64,000 nucleotides of DNA from Cornus controversa (lineage: Eukaryota; Streptophyta; Magnoliopsida; Cornales; Cornaceae). The DNA lies in the NCBI GenBank assembly GCA_026545225.1, contig CM048853.1, forward strand, positions 16,308,755 to 16,372,754, given 5' to 3'. Positions 11,465 to 23,422 of the stretch are shown here, one piece after another (position 1 is the stretch's first letter; each line of letters opens with the position of its first letter). The position numbers were made by a program, and so were the translations under genes. The notes beneath the pieces were generated by a model, which saw only the letters and a list, made by a program, of their open reading frames with translations, was not told where the DNA came from and did no database searches.

Positions 11465-12367
11465 CTAATGTCTCCATCCCTTCAATACAAAGATAACCGC
11501 TGCTAATTCCAAGTCATGAGTAGGGTAGTTTTGCTCGTGAGTCTTTAATTGTCGTGACCCATAAGCAACAACTCTTCCCATTTGCATCAACACACAACCC
11601 AATCCTTCTCGTGAACCATCACAATATATAACATATCCCAACCCACGTTTCGGGATTACTAAAACTGGAGCGGTAATCAATCTTTTCTTCAATTCCTGAA
11701 AAGCAAGCTCACAAGCTTCATTCCATGCAAATTTAACTCCCTTACGAGTGAGTCTCATCATAGGTGCTGCTAAACGTGAGAAATTCTCCACAAATCTCCG
11801 GTAATAACCGACTAACCCTAAGAAACTCCAGATTTCAAACACGTTCTTAGGAGATTCCCAATCCATTACAGTCTCTATCTTGGAAGGATCAACGAAAACT
11901 CCCCTTCCCAAAACCTCACGTCCGAGAAACTTCACTTCCGATAGCCAAAACTCACAATTATCATATTTGGGATACAACCAGTTTTCCCTTAGAATTTGCA
12001 ACACCATCCTCAAATGATTCTCATGTTCCTTCCTTGATGAAGAATACACATGAATATCATTCACGAACACTACTACATAGTCATCAAGAAATGCACTAAA
12101 AACTCAGTTCATTAAGTCCATAAATGCTGCCAGAGCATTTGTTAAACCGAAAGGCATCATAAGGAATTCATAATGACCATACTGTGTTCGAAAAGCCATT
12201 ATAGAAATATGTTCTTCCTTGACTCTCAATTGATAGTACCCTGACCTCAAGTCAATCTTGGAGAAACACTTAGCTCCTTTAAATTGATCAAACAAATCAT
12301 TTATCTTTGGCAAAGGATATTTGTTCTTGATCGTTGCACAGTTTAGTTTTCGGTAGTCAATACACAA
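11465..12367 (-). pseudogene. Tekay-1 reverse transcriptase and RNase H (broken)
   Basis: 12104-12367 (87 aa) shows RT palm and finger motifs: [19 protein letters not shown] and FGLTNA. 11465-12070 (201 aa) continues the RT thumb and enters RNase H ([38 protein letters not shown]). The two pieces are separated by a stop/frame change. The catalytic box that should read VDD reads FVNDIHVYSS, so one catalytic Asp is replaced by Asn; this alone should disable polymerisation. RNase H keeps its first Asp (YCDGS) and the Glu of DLELAAV. Confidence 0.9.
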
Positions 12368-12480
12368 TCGTAGTGACCCATCCTTCTTCTTAGCAAAAAG
12401 GACCGGTGCTCCCCAAGGTGATACGCTAGGACGTATGAAACCTTTTGCCCTTAGGTCCTCTAATTGCTCCTTTAACTCGT

Positions 12481-12939
12481 TTAATCTGCCAGTGTCATAT
12501 GATACGGTGCCATCAATAGAGGTACCGTACCAGGTATGACGTCAATGGAAAACTCCACCTCTCGCCTAGGAGGTAGTTCTGTCAACTCCTTCTGAAATAC
12601 ATCCTCAAAGTCACGAACTACTTCGGGGAAGATCCCAAAGTGTCCTCCTTCTTCCTCGGTCATAAGCCTAGCTAGGAAAAATCCATAACCATCTTGACCC
12701 CATAGTCTATAAAGATCTGAAGAATGAAATCCACTCCGTTCTCCCACAAAGCAAAAATAATCTCCTTCGGGTGTACACACTGATACCCTTCCCTGGTAGC
12801 AATCTATATTGGCTCTAAATGAAGAAAACCACTCCATTTCTAGAATTACATCAAAACTCATCATCTCTACGAGCATAAAATAAAACACCAACCACCAATT
12901 TGCTATCTCTATGTCACATGTCCGACACACCATAGACAC
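12481..12939 (-). pseudogene. Tekay-1 protease C-terminal part and RT N-terminal linker
   Basis: The 152-aa open stretch starts after the protease active site. MSFDVILEMEWFSSFRANIDC matches the gypsy protease block that follows DxGAS and the flap (usually 'DVILGMDWL'). It then runs through the protease-RT linker ([31 protein letters not shown]), the standard entry to the RT domain. The catalytic DSG/DTG triad is not in this piece. It ends close to the RT start; the next RT fragment is in another frame. Confidence 0.85.
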
Positions 12940-14255
12940 ACCTTGTCTAGAATCCCAGTATCATGACACCACCAACTGCCTTAGTCAATTGACTGACTTC
13001 TAATCCTCAATAGTCTTGCAATTATTGCAACACTAATCTGAATCATCACCAAACTCTCAGTTTGAAAAATGCTAAGGTACATCATACTCTTCCTCAACAA
13101 CACTAGACTCATACTCTCAAAGTCTATCACAACGTGTCTATTTCAGCATCACAATCCGCTTGAGGTCAAACTTCTACCTAGGTTTACCAATCCTCAAAAC
13201 TGAAATTCCTAGGTGACTACACGTCACTACTAGCCATGCGACGTATAATGAAATGCTAAAGTGCAATGCTCAGTCACAAAAATCAAAACTACCAGATAAC
13301 GTATAACATATAACATGTTAAATCAAATAAACACATACCACGCATGATATGACATATGATGCATCGAATCAAATCAAAACCCTAGCCATTGGGCTAAACT
13401 AGGAAAATACTTATGACCACATACGGTCCTGGTACCTCTTCTACTTGAGCAAGCATGAAAACACGGCCCAATTCCCCTAGTATACCCACACACAGTAAAA
13501 TACACAACATCTAGAGTGGTTCTAACCAACCTACTCTCATTCTCTGTACTCATTGGTAAACACCTACCTATCTATCCACTTCCATAGTCTAAGGTAGTAT
13601 CCTTGACTATTTACACCAATCATTCATAGTGGTACCTCCCTACTATTGAGAATCATCCACACTTGGAATCATTCTATCACTAATTCCTTATTCATCGTCA
13701 TTCGCACGAGACAACTCAACTTCCACAAGAGCTGACGTATTGTAAGAGAAGTGCTAATCCAAGAAAAATGTCTGGCCAGGCCACTTTTCCCAGTTAGCCA
13801 AACCCCAGCAATATGCCTTCCATGTATCCTATCTCGGTCTCAATTGCCAACCTCAGTAACCTTAAGTATTTGTAAAGACTCAAACCCTAGCAATATTAAA
13901 GAATTAATCACCAAATTAGAAGTCTAAACTCGACCAACTTTGGGAGTATTACCAAATGAAATCAGTTTCATACACCAATACTTGGATCTTTCCTTATGAT
14001 TACTCAAACCAAGTTAATCACTCCCCTATTGTCCATAGGTAATAAAACCTATCGTCTAGACAACTATTAACCACTACACATCCCCAAATCAATACATACT
14101 TTGACCATTTCCTTTTGTCCTTAGGCATTCGAGCCTATGACTTTGATACCCTAGGTTTTCAAACTTAATGCTTTAGTAGCAATCCATAAACCTTCAATTC
14201 CTTAACCCTTACCCGTTGCCCCTAGGTATCCCAACCTAATACTCTGATACCAAGC
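12940..14255 (-). other. Tekay-1 internal region where gag is expected; no coding signal seen
   Basis: This ~1.3 kb lies between the protease remnant and the PBS. I find no open frame of useful length and no gag or zinc-knuckle motif on either strand. It is either a gag decayed beyond recognition or replaced noncoding DNA. Confidence 0.5.
14243..14253 (-). other. Primer binding site of Tekay-1, initiator-Met type
   Basis: The minus strand reads TGGTATCAGAGT just inside the 5' LTR, matching the tRNA-iMet complement TGGTATCAGAGC at the first 11 positions. Confidence 0.8.
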
Positions 14256-16867
14256 TATCACGCCCTAATTTCCAACACCTAATTCAGAGCGAGGGAAATG
14301 AGGGTGAATAGTGAAACCCAACTTGTTTACATCCATAAACCACTCATGTCCAGAACTTAACCTATATGTTTAGAATCTCAACTTGAACCTTATGCCAATA
14401 GAAAGGGGGTTCAAAAATAATTAATTTAAAAAAAAGAATCATCAAATTTTGGTTTGAAACGAAGAAGATATGTCTGCTTGAAGTTGGGCAAAATTTGGTC
14501 AATGTTTGCTGTAAAAAGCTATCGAGCGTCGTAAAAAAAGGAGATCGAGTGCATTCACTCCAAAAGGTATTCTGGGACGTTTTACAAGGGAGATCTAGCA
14601 CCGTAAAAAGAGATCGAGCGCTGTAAATGGCGAGGCTAAAATCCTGCTACCCATACTTAGCCAATTCTCACTCTGAATCAAATCCAGTTATCTCCCAATT
14701 CATGAGTCCGTTTGCTCCAAAATTTGACATGGATACTCATCAATATATCTAAATTCCAACCAAAGTTTGAATCAACTAAAAAAACTTACCACAACTCAAG
14801 TTATACTCCATTCAATAGCATAAGTCAGATTATGAACCTTTGCACTAAAACATGTATACTCATACTTATCAATTTTAAGCTAAGACAATCCTCCTTCCAT
14901 ATATTTCAGGTATATGAAAACTCAACATCCAACAACAATCATAGCATATATATATATCAAGACCAAATCATAAAAGAACACCATTCAAATGGAAACCTGT
15001 TTTAAATATATATAGTGGTCCAAAAATCATCATTTAGGGCATAAGTACTTATATACAACTTTTCCCAACATGGAATCGCATGACACATAACTAAAAACAC
15101 CTAGTTCACATCCCGAACATGCAATCACAACAAAAATAATCAAAGAAACCTTCTAGCTCTACATCCAACTCATGGTTGTGCATCATCAACCACTTCTTTG
15201 CCAAGTCCTGAAAATGTTAGTGTAGGGGGATGAGTAATAACGGCTCAAGATTAATATGTTGTCCAGTCCATTCATGTCCACATTTCATATTTAATGCATA
15301 AATACCAAAACATATTTCAACAACTACGTGTCATGCTTCCTAGCGTTTCTAGTCAAAGCTCACCTTTTTCATTCAAATCGTGGCATAGGCATCAAATGTA
15401 ACTTGACAATCACATAACTACAAATCAAGCATTATTGCACAATCCATCATATCTATAACATATGACATAACTAAATTTACAACCAATTCTACACAATTCA
15501 CATAAGTCACATCATTCCACATAACTCAATCCAAAGTTACATTACTCTCGAAATTGGACTCACACTCACACACACATCCTCAAGATATGTACCGAAGTCC
15601 CACATCTTAATTCCTTGGTTGTTACAAGCTACTAACCCATCCGGTTACCACCCAACTTGTGCAAGGTTGAGGTCTTTCAACCCCAAGGGGATATTTTCCC
15701 CCTCTATTTCCCATAAGTCATTTCCGAGAATTCATCACAAACACACAAGATATATCACGTCTTGCACATACATTCGCACGTTTCAATGCATTGCACCCAA
15801 TACATGTTATATGTTCATTCTAGCATGTCATACAACAATCATATGAACATATACATAAGCTTAACCCCCAAATTAGGTTTTCATCATTTTTTTCAAAAAA
15901 CCCCATATATGTATCACATACCACATTTTGCATATATGGGCAATTCAAGTAATATAAGGCATATACTAACCATTTCTAGTCAAAAGAAACATAAGTATAT
16001 CCATATAGAACAAGAATATCAACCTAGAATTTATACATATATCACATGAAAAACATTCATTTTATGCCAAGAAATGAAATTAAACTTGAAATTAGAAGAC
16101 ACAACACACACCCCCTACCTCAATAGGTATAGTCTCAAGCTATCCCAAACTTTCACATATCTCAAAGTTGTCTACTCGCGATTTTGTTCGATTCAAAGCA
16201 AAGCCCTTATCGCGTAGAACACACTGCTCTTCTTCGACACCGCCCGAATCTAAGCCGAAGACCCTCAAAATTGAAAGAGAAGAAATAGATCAAAAAATCT
16301 TTCACAGGACCAAAATGCTCCAAATCAACTTTTCAATCCATAGAGGTCATAGAGAATGTCGAGATGAACAATATTGATGTTCAAAACTTCTTCCAAATCC
16401 AAGCCTAAGCTAGAGATATTCTAGAGAGAAGGGAGAGCTTGCAAGAGGGAGATGGAGAGAGAGAAAGGAGAAGACAAATGAGAAAATCTGAGTTTCTCCA
16501 CTAAATGCGTATACATATTATATATCTATCTTTTTCTTCCAAGACTAGTAAACTCTTGCAACTAAGTCCCTCAACCCTATTAACAATGCTCCTTGTTACC
16601 AGATATTTCTTCGTAATTTCATACTAACATAATCTTCTCTCTTCTTTTCACTTGAGTCCTTAAAAATAATATCACAATGACCCGATCTCTACTTAGAGAG
16701 CCCGAACATACCTTTTGGGTCACCCGACCCATCACGGGTCCCACGCTCATACCAAAACATATATATAAAAAAATTCTATAACCCAAAATTACACTTGGTT
16801 AAGAAAATTTCATACTAAATCATATTTAGCACATAACTAAATTAAAATAATTACTTGGGACTCTACA
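14256..16867 (-). repeat. 5' LTR of Tekay-1
   Basis: 2612 bp, homologous along its whole length to 6611-9692 apart from the TRIM insertion and small indels. The first inner base pair is TA instead of TG on the plus strand (tatcacgcc against tgtcacgtc), a point change after insertion. The dyad cluster is at ~14519-14622. Confidence 0.92.
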
Positions 16868-16872
16868 AGTAT

Positions 16873-17838
16873 CCTCATCCCTAAGGAATTTCTATAACAT
16901 AGACACATAAAAGATATTGTGCACCATGTGCATTGTATCTGGTAACGCCAATCTATACGCTACCGTCCCGATCTTGTTAATAATCATGAAAGGATCCACA
17001 AAACAAGGCGACAACTTCTCCTTTTTTCCAAACTGTATTACTCCATTCATGGGAGAAACCTTGAGCAAAACCTGATCCTCCACATTAAACTCTAATGCTC
17101 GAGTTCTTCAATCAACATAACTCTTTTGTCTACTTTAAGTAGTCCGGATACGGTCTCTAATAAGAACGACTTTCTCAGATGTGTCCTGAATGAATTCAGG
17201 ACCCAAGAATCTATTTTTTCCAACCTCCAACCAATATACAGGTGATCTACATGGGCACCCATACAAAGCCTCGAATGGTGCCAAACCAATAGTCTTCGGA
17301 TGACTATTGTTATAGACAAACTCAACAAGTGGCAGATAAATTTCCCAATTACCTTTAAAATCAAGTACACACGCCCGTAACATATCCTCCAAAATCTTAT
17401 TAACCCTCTCAATTTGACCGTCGGTATAAGGGTGATAAGTTGTATTGAGGTGCAACGCTGTACCTACAGCTTGCTGAAAGTTCTCCAAAAATCCTGAAAC
17501 AAAGTTTAAATCTCTATCTGATATAATGGACAAAGATACGCCATGAAGCTTCACTATCTCTGTAATGTAAAACTTCGTGTATTGCTCTGAAGTGTAATCA
17601 GAGCGAACTGGCAAGAAATTGGCTGATTTTGTCACCCTGTCCACTATAACCCAAATAGTATCATAATTCCGTTGTGACGTGGGAAGTCCCACAATAAAGT
17701 CCATAGAAGTGCTCTCCCACTTCCACTCCGGTATAGGCAGTGGCTGCAAAGATCCCGCGGTCTTTGGTGATCAATCTTGATCATTTGACAAGTGCTACAC
17801 TTAAAGACAAATATAGCAATGTCCCTTTTCATGCCTGC
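16873..17838 (-). pseudogene. Element A integrase, continued
   Basis: Minus-strand fragments: 17135-17749 (204 aa) is most of a catalytic core, with SMDFIVGLP (first Asp), ISDRDLNF (second Asp) and a YHPYTDGQIERVNKILED stretch (Glu), followed by [19 protein letters not shown]. 16892-17083 is the C-terminal region (LSPCFVDPFMIINKIGTVAYRLALP). The end of the HHCC domain (RWAGMKRDI, KCSTCQ) abuts a sharp break at ~17838 where unrelated repeat DNA begins. All three catalytic residues are visible, but pieces are in different frames. The coding region resumes at 6610 on the far side of Tekay-1. Confidence 0.88.
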
Positions 17839-18463
17839 CCATCTCATGCGTGAAATTGTAGGGGCTATTTCATAAAATGTAAATACATATATTAAATATA
17901 TCATATATAAGATCATTCACACACTTATTCATGAACTTGAGACCTTGGAATGTAAACAACAAAAAAGACTTGGAACATAAATAAGCAACTAGAAATGTAA
18001 ATGCCAAGTAAGTAAATGATAAATTAAGAACATAAAAATGCAAAGTAAACAAAAGCATAAGATAGTGAAGAATAGTTTTCTCTACCAAAGTGAACCTTTA
18101 ATGGATCTTCATGGCAAGAGATCTTGGATGATGAAGGTAGATGGAGATGGAGGATATATTAGTGTGGATATAGTGAGAGGAAGAAGAAGAGAGGTCTAAG
18201 GCTTCTCTTGGAGAATGAAAGAGAGTTCTAAGGCTTGTAGAGAGAGATAATATTCTAGTATAATATGTCTTCAAGTGTGTTCAAGTGTCTTGAAATAAAG
18301 AGAATAGGGGGCTAATTATAGCCAAATGTAGGGATGTCTTGGTTGATTTCAACCATTAGATTAAAGTGGGCAAATGTTAGCCCTCATATGAAAAATATAA
18401 AATGACCAAAAATGGTGTGTAAATAATGTTTAATGGCACTTGGTTGGTCTCCTACAATCTCAT
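17839..18463. other. Unclassified repeat DNA interrupting element A
   Basis: AT-rich DNA with no gene. It starts exactly where integrase homology ends and contains 'ggctaattatagcc' and CT-rich runs, as in an LTR, but I cannot find its partner or a TSD. Parts resemble 3600-3800. Tekay-B inserted at its right end, and it may continue at 27158. Confidence 0.4.
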
Positions 18464-19841
18464 TGTCATGCCCCTAATTTCTAATACCAAGATCAATATA
18501 GAAAGTGGAGGTGTATAGTGAAAGTCTCACCCGGTTCACACTCATGAGCCGCTCAATTCCAAAATCTAACTTCATGTGTGTTTGGAATTTTGGAATTATA
18601 CTTAGTCCATTAGAAATAGGATCTAAAAATACTTGATTTAAAAAAAAACACGCTCAATTCTGATCTAAAATGAAGGAGTTATGCCCGTTTGAAGTTTTGA
18701 CCAATCTTGGAGCTTACTAGTAATTACAAGGGCGATTTCGTCCATTTACTTCTAATACCCTACCTCAATCAGTAAATCAATGTAGAATCAAAATTGCATA
18801 CGAACAATTACCTTTGAACTCACACATGGTCAAATATTGCCTCCCTGAATAATTCTCCAATTCATTTCAACAAACACACCCAACCACACATTTCTATGCA
18901 TCGAAATGTTGGTTTCGATGCATCGAACAAGATGCAAAATATCCTACAAAACCTATTGGATTTTTGTACGGAACACTCATCCCTAATTTATGATGCATCA
19001 AAATGGTTTACGATGCATCAAAATGAGGATTTTGATGCATCAAAATCACTTAGCCTAGAACACTAACAAAAACACTAAGTGATTACAACAACCATTCTCC
19101 TCCCAATCCACTCTCCTAACAAACAATCATAAAACATAGTTATCTTTCCAACAAATCCTCAAACATCAACAAAGTGATAAATCACCACCATTTGACACCA
19201 CCACATACACTTACAACAAAAAAAAAAGAACTTATGCATTATCATACACCTATTGCAAGAAAACACCATTGTTACATAGTCCTCAAGAGTCATCAAACTT
19301 ATCATATATATTTGTAAGTTTGATATTTTTCAACCCCCAGAGATATGTTCCCCAATTACTTTTCCATAAGCCACTTTTGAAACACACCCCACACTCACAC
19401 AAAACATTTCACATTTTGCATTGGAAAATCTATAAAAGTGAAATATCTCAAACTCTCAGATATTTATTTCACTCCTAGGGATGTGAAATGACCAATTTGC
19501 CCTTGGGCCACTTAACGTACCCTCCCTACCTCCGTTTACGATTTCAGAAACTCTAACGGTCTCGAAATCACTTCCTTAACGCTCTAAACATTTGCTTTAG
19601 TCCATAGACAAAAAAATATTTTCTAAAATTTCTCTGAAATTCCTGGACTCATTAAGCCTCATCCCGGGACCCCAATTGACCAAAAAGTCAAATTTTTCTA
19701 AAAGTTTCCAAAACTTCCCAAAACCTTAAAACAAATCTCGAAACATGTTTCCCGCATTCAAACCACATCAAATATCATTTTAAATGCATTAAAGTAACAA
19801 ATGATAAAAAAAATCTATCAAAATTAGGCATGGTCTCTACA
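18464..19841 (-). repeat. 3' LTR of Tekay-B, with two large internal deletions
   Basis: 1378 bp against 2597 bp for the 5' LTR. Alignment by eye shows two blocks missing: one matching ~25381-26030 and one matching ~26125-26725 of the 5' LTR. Remaining sequence is similar. The dyad cluster (TTTCGATGCATCGAAA type) is at 18891-19045. Confidence 0.92.
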
Positions 19842-19854
19842 ACCTCCCAACCTT
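19842..19854 (-). other. Polypurine tract of Tekay-B
   Basis: The minus strand reads AAGGTTGGGAGGT immediately before TGTAGAGACC. Confidence 0.85.
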
Positions 19855-20056
19855 AGGAGATTTCATCCCCAAAATCAGACATACCTTGTGAAAGAAACAA
19901 ATTCAGGTACTTAGACTGAACTTCTTGCTCGTGTTTCCAAGTAGCCTCTTCTAGTCTATGGTGTCTCCACAAAACCTTGACCAATGGAATTGTTTTGCCC
20001 CTCAACACTTGATCCCTAGTGTCAAGAATTTTCACCGGTAGCTCTTCATACAACAC
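19853..20056 (-). pseudogene. Tekay-B chromodomain
   Basis: The 67-aa open piece reads PVKILDTRDQVLRGKTIPLVKVLWRHHRL, EEATWKHEQEV and KYLNLF in succession, a full Tekay-type chromodomain. It ends at the PPT. The frame is open here, but the preceding integrase C-terminus (20201-20617) is separated by a stop. Confidence 0.9.
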
Positions 20057-20200
20057 GTCTTCCTCAATATCAATGTCTGTCTAGCCCAAAATATGTGATG
20101 AATGTGGCTCATATTTCCTCAACATGAAAACATGAAAGACATTATGAACTCTCTTCAATTTTGGCAGTAAAGCTAACCTATAGGCCACTTCACCTATGCA

Positions 20201-21453
20201 CTATAAAATTTCGAAGGGTCCAATAAACCTTGGCGATAACTTGCCACTCTTACCAAATCTCGTCAGCCCTTTGCGTGGAGAAACCTTGAGAAACACATGA
20301 TCCCCCACCTCAAATGACAAAGGTCTCCTCTTCCAATCAGCATAACTTTTCTGTCTACTTTGTGCCCTGATCAACCACTGACGAATCAACTTAATCTTTT
20401 CCGTTGTCTCATAAACTATATCCAGTCCTAAGGAAGCTGTCTGTCCCACCTCGGTCCAACAAACTGGTGACCTACACAGCTTACCATACAATGCTTTAAA
20501 AGGTGCCATCTTTATGCTAGCTTGGTAGCTACTGTTATAGGTAAACTCCACCAACGGCAAATGGTCTTCCCAATTTCCTCTGAAATCCAAGATACAACCT
20601 CTCAATATATCCTCCAATATCTAAATGGTACACTTCGACTGACAATTAGTCTAAGGATAAAAAGTTGTATTGAAATGAAATTCTATATCAAGGGCTAATT
20701 GGACATCCTGCCAAATTGTGAAGTAAACCTAGGATCTCTATCTGAAACAATAGAAACTGGCACTCCATGAAGCTTCATAATATGCTCCACATATAGCTTA
20801 CTGAGATTCTCTATACCATCCGTGACTCGAATATGCAAAAAATAAGTCGTCTTAGTCAATCTGTCGACTGTGACTCACATAGCATCATGTCCCCGCTGTG
20901 ACCTAGGAAGTCCTGTCACGAAGTCCATGGTGATATGCTCCCATTTCCATTCTGCCACTGGCAAAGGTTGTAAAAAACCAGCTGGCCTTTGATGCTCGGC
21001 CTTTACTTGTTGGAAAGTAAGACACTTAGCTACAAATTCAACCATATAATTTTTCATCCCCTTCCACGAATACTGTCACTTTAGGTTGTGATACATTTCT
21101 GTCCCACCGGAATGTACCACAAGTCTAGAATAATGGAATTTCCAGAGAATGCTCTCTCTACACGGAATAGGCACATACATCTTTCCTTTGAACCACAAAC
21201 TTTCATTGGTATGCAAGGACCAACCTTCTACAACTTCACCACCCAAAATTCGAGTGTGAATAACTCTCATCTCCTCATCATGCCCTTGGGCCTCAATTAA
21301 TTCATTAACTAGAGTCGGTTGGGCAATAAGGCTAAACAAGTTAGCTGGTTCACTGCCATCACTAAAGTACAAGCCAAAATTCACTATTTCCTCCATTATC
21401 TTCCATTCTCGAATGGCAATGCTAGCCAAAATCCAATGTGATTTTCTACACAA
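20201..21453 (-). pseudogene. Tekay-B integrase (broken)
   Basis: Three pieces: 21076-21453 (125 aa) is the RNase H-integrase linker ending with the two His of the zinc domain (FHYSRLVVHSGGTEMYH). 20875-21057 carries the rest of the zinc domain and the core start ([20 protein letters not shown]); the last zinc ligand is changed, KCLTFQQ instead of KCLTCQQ. 20201-20617 (138 aa) is the late core and C-terminal domain ([37 protein letters not shown]). The middle of the core at ~20620-20870, with the second Asp and Glu, is scrambled by frameshifts. Confidence 0.88.
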
Positions 21454-22665
21454 GGCATCGGCTACTATATTGACCTTCCCTAGGTGATACTAAAGTATAA
21501 ATAATAATCTTTATGTATTGAACCCATCTCCATTGCCTAGAGTTCAAATTTTTTTGGGTGAAAAGATATTTGAGACTATTGTGATCGGAAAAGACTTCAA
21601 CTTTCTCCCCGTACAAGTAATGTCTCCACCCCTTCAAAGCAAAGATAGATGCCGCTAATTCCAAGTCATGAGTTGGGTAGTTTTATTCATGAGTCTTTAA
21701 TTGTCGTGACCCATAAGCAACAACTCTTCCCATTTGCATCAACACGTAACCTAATCCATCACATGAAGCATCACAATATATAACATACCCCAACCACATT
21801 CTGGAATTACTAAAACTGGAACGATAGTCAATCTCTTCTTTAATTCCTTGAAAGCAAGCTCACAAGCTTTATTCCATGCAAATTTAACTCCCTTACGAGT
21901 GAGTCTCGTCATAGGTGCCACTAACTGTGAGAAATCCTCCACAAACCTCCTGTAATAGCCGACTAACCCCAAGAAACTCTAAATTTTAAATACATTCATC
22001 GAACGTTCCCAATCCATTACGGTCTCTATCTTGAAAGGATCCACAAAAACTCCCCCTCCCGAAACCACATGTCCGAGAAACTTCACTTTAAATAGCCAAA
22101 ACTCACACTTCTCATATTTGGCATACAACCGGCTTTCCCTTAGAATTTGTAACATCGACCTCAAACGATTCTCGTGTTTCTCTCTTGACGAAGAATACAC
22201 AAGAATATCGTCCACAAATACCACTACATACTCGTCAAGGAATGCATTAACCACCCAGTTCATCAAGTCCATGAAAGTCACCGATGCATTTGTCAAACCG
22301 AAAGGCATCACAAGGAATTCATAATGACCATACCTTGTTTGAAAGGCCATTTTTGAAACATCTTCCTCTTTGACTCTCTACTGATAGTACCCCGACCTTA
22401 AGTCAATCCTGGAGAAACACTTAGCTCCTTTAAGTTGATCAAATTAATCATCTATCATTGGCAAAGGATATTTATTATTGATCGTCACACTGTTTAGCTT
22501 TCGATAGTCAATACATAACCGTAGTGACCCATCCTTCTTTTTAGCAAATAGGACCGGCTCTCCCCAAGGTGATACGCTAGGACGTATAAAATATTTTGCC
22601 CTTAGGTCCTCTAATTGCTCTTTTAGTTCCTTTAACTCCATCCGTGCCATTCGATACGGTGCCAT
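21446..22665 (-). pseudogene. Tekay-B reverse transcriptase and RNase H (broken)
   Basis: Four open pieces. 22444-22665: [21 protein letters not shown] and [14 protein letters not shown] (RT start). 21979-22350 (123 aa): FGLTNAS and the intact catalytic box FVDDILVYSSS. 21751-21972: thumb and connection (LVGYYRRFVEDFS). 21446-21664: RNase H end ([32 protein letters not shown]). Unlike Tekay-1 the VDD box is preserved, but stops between the pieces prevent a whole enzyme. Confidence 0.9.
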
Positions 22666-22834
22666 CGAAATGGGTATCGTACCGAGTATGACATCAATGG
22701 CAAATTTAACTTCTCACCTAGGACGTAATTCCATCAACTCCTCCAAAAAAATAACCTCAAATTCACACACCATTTCGAGAAAGATCCCAAGATCTCCCCC
22801 ATAGTCCGTATAGTGATGAAGAATGAAATTCACT

Positions 22835-23419
22835 CTATTCCCCCACGAAGAAAAAATAATCTCCTTCTACTGTACACACCATATCCAGAGTCACCCTATC
22901 CCCAACTGGCGTATCAATGCACAAGGCTCTATCCAAGCTAGACACCTCTAACCCCAATGCAGAAGTAAAAGTAGTTGACATAAAGGAATGTGATGCTCCC
23001 AAGTCAATTAAAACTCTTGCCCAAGAACTAGATACAAGAAATATACCTCTCACAACCGATGAACCCGTACAAGTCTCAGCTGGAGTAATAGCGTAGGCAT
23101 GACCCTGTATGCCCCGTCCTACTTGACCACTCCCTTGATGACCTGATTGTTGCATAGAGGCAGTAGGAGTCACTCCCTTCCCCAGTTGTGAACTCTGAAT
23201 AGACTGTGCAGGCTGTGGCAACTGTGGAACTCTGAAACCTGACTGTACCCCAGAAGCCTGTACACACTGCTGCTGTGACCCCACAGCACCATAAGAACTG
23301 CTCTTCTTTTGAGGATAATCTCTCACTACATGCCCCACTTGTCCACACCTATAGCATTTATTTGCATCCTCATCATGAGCAGTTTGTAACTGTGGGCATT
23401 TTGACTTGTAATGACCCAT
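22835..23419 (-). pseudogene. Tekay-B zinc knuckle and protease
   Basis: The 194-aa open piece begins in gag's C-terminal zinc knuckle, CYRCGQVGHVVRDYP (CX2CX4HX4 with the last Cys changed to Tyr). It passes a Q/S-rich linker and enters an aspartic protease with the active-site block VLIDLGASHSFMS. 'D-L-G-A-S' is the common plant gypsy variant of D-T/S-G. It ends near the flap region (VCTVEGDYFFFVGE). Loss of the fourth zinc ligand suggests decay. Confidence 0.88.
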
Positions 23420-23422
23420 CTG

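Larger units (their letters stand above)
6611..16867 (-). mobile_element. Tekay/Del-type chromovirus (Tekay-1), complete boundaries, degenerate
   Basis: Two LTRs (6611-9692 and 14256-16867) flank an internal region with PPT next to the 3' LTR and an iMet-type PBS next to the 5' LTR. A perfect 5-bp target-site duplication AGTAT sits at 6606-6610 and 16868-16872. Pol fragments for protease, RT, RNase H, integrase and a chromodomain are in the usual gypsy order but broken by stops and frameshifts. No gag is recognisable. It inserted into the integrase region of element A. Confidence 0.95.
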
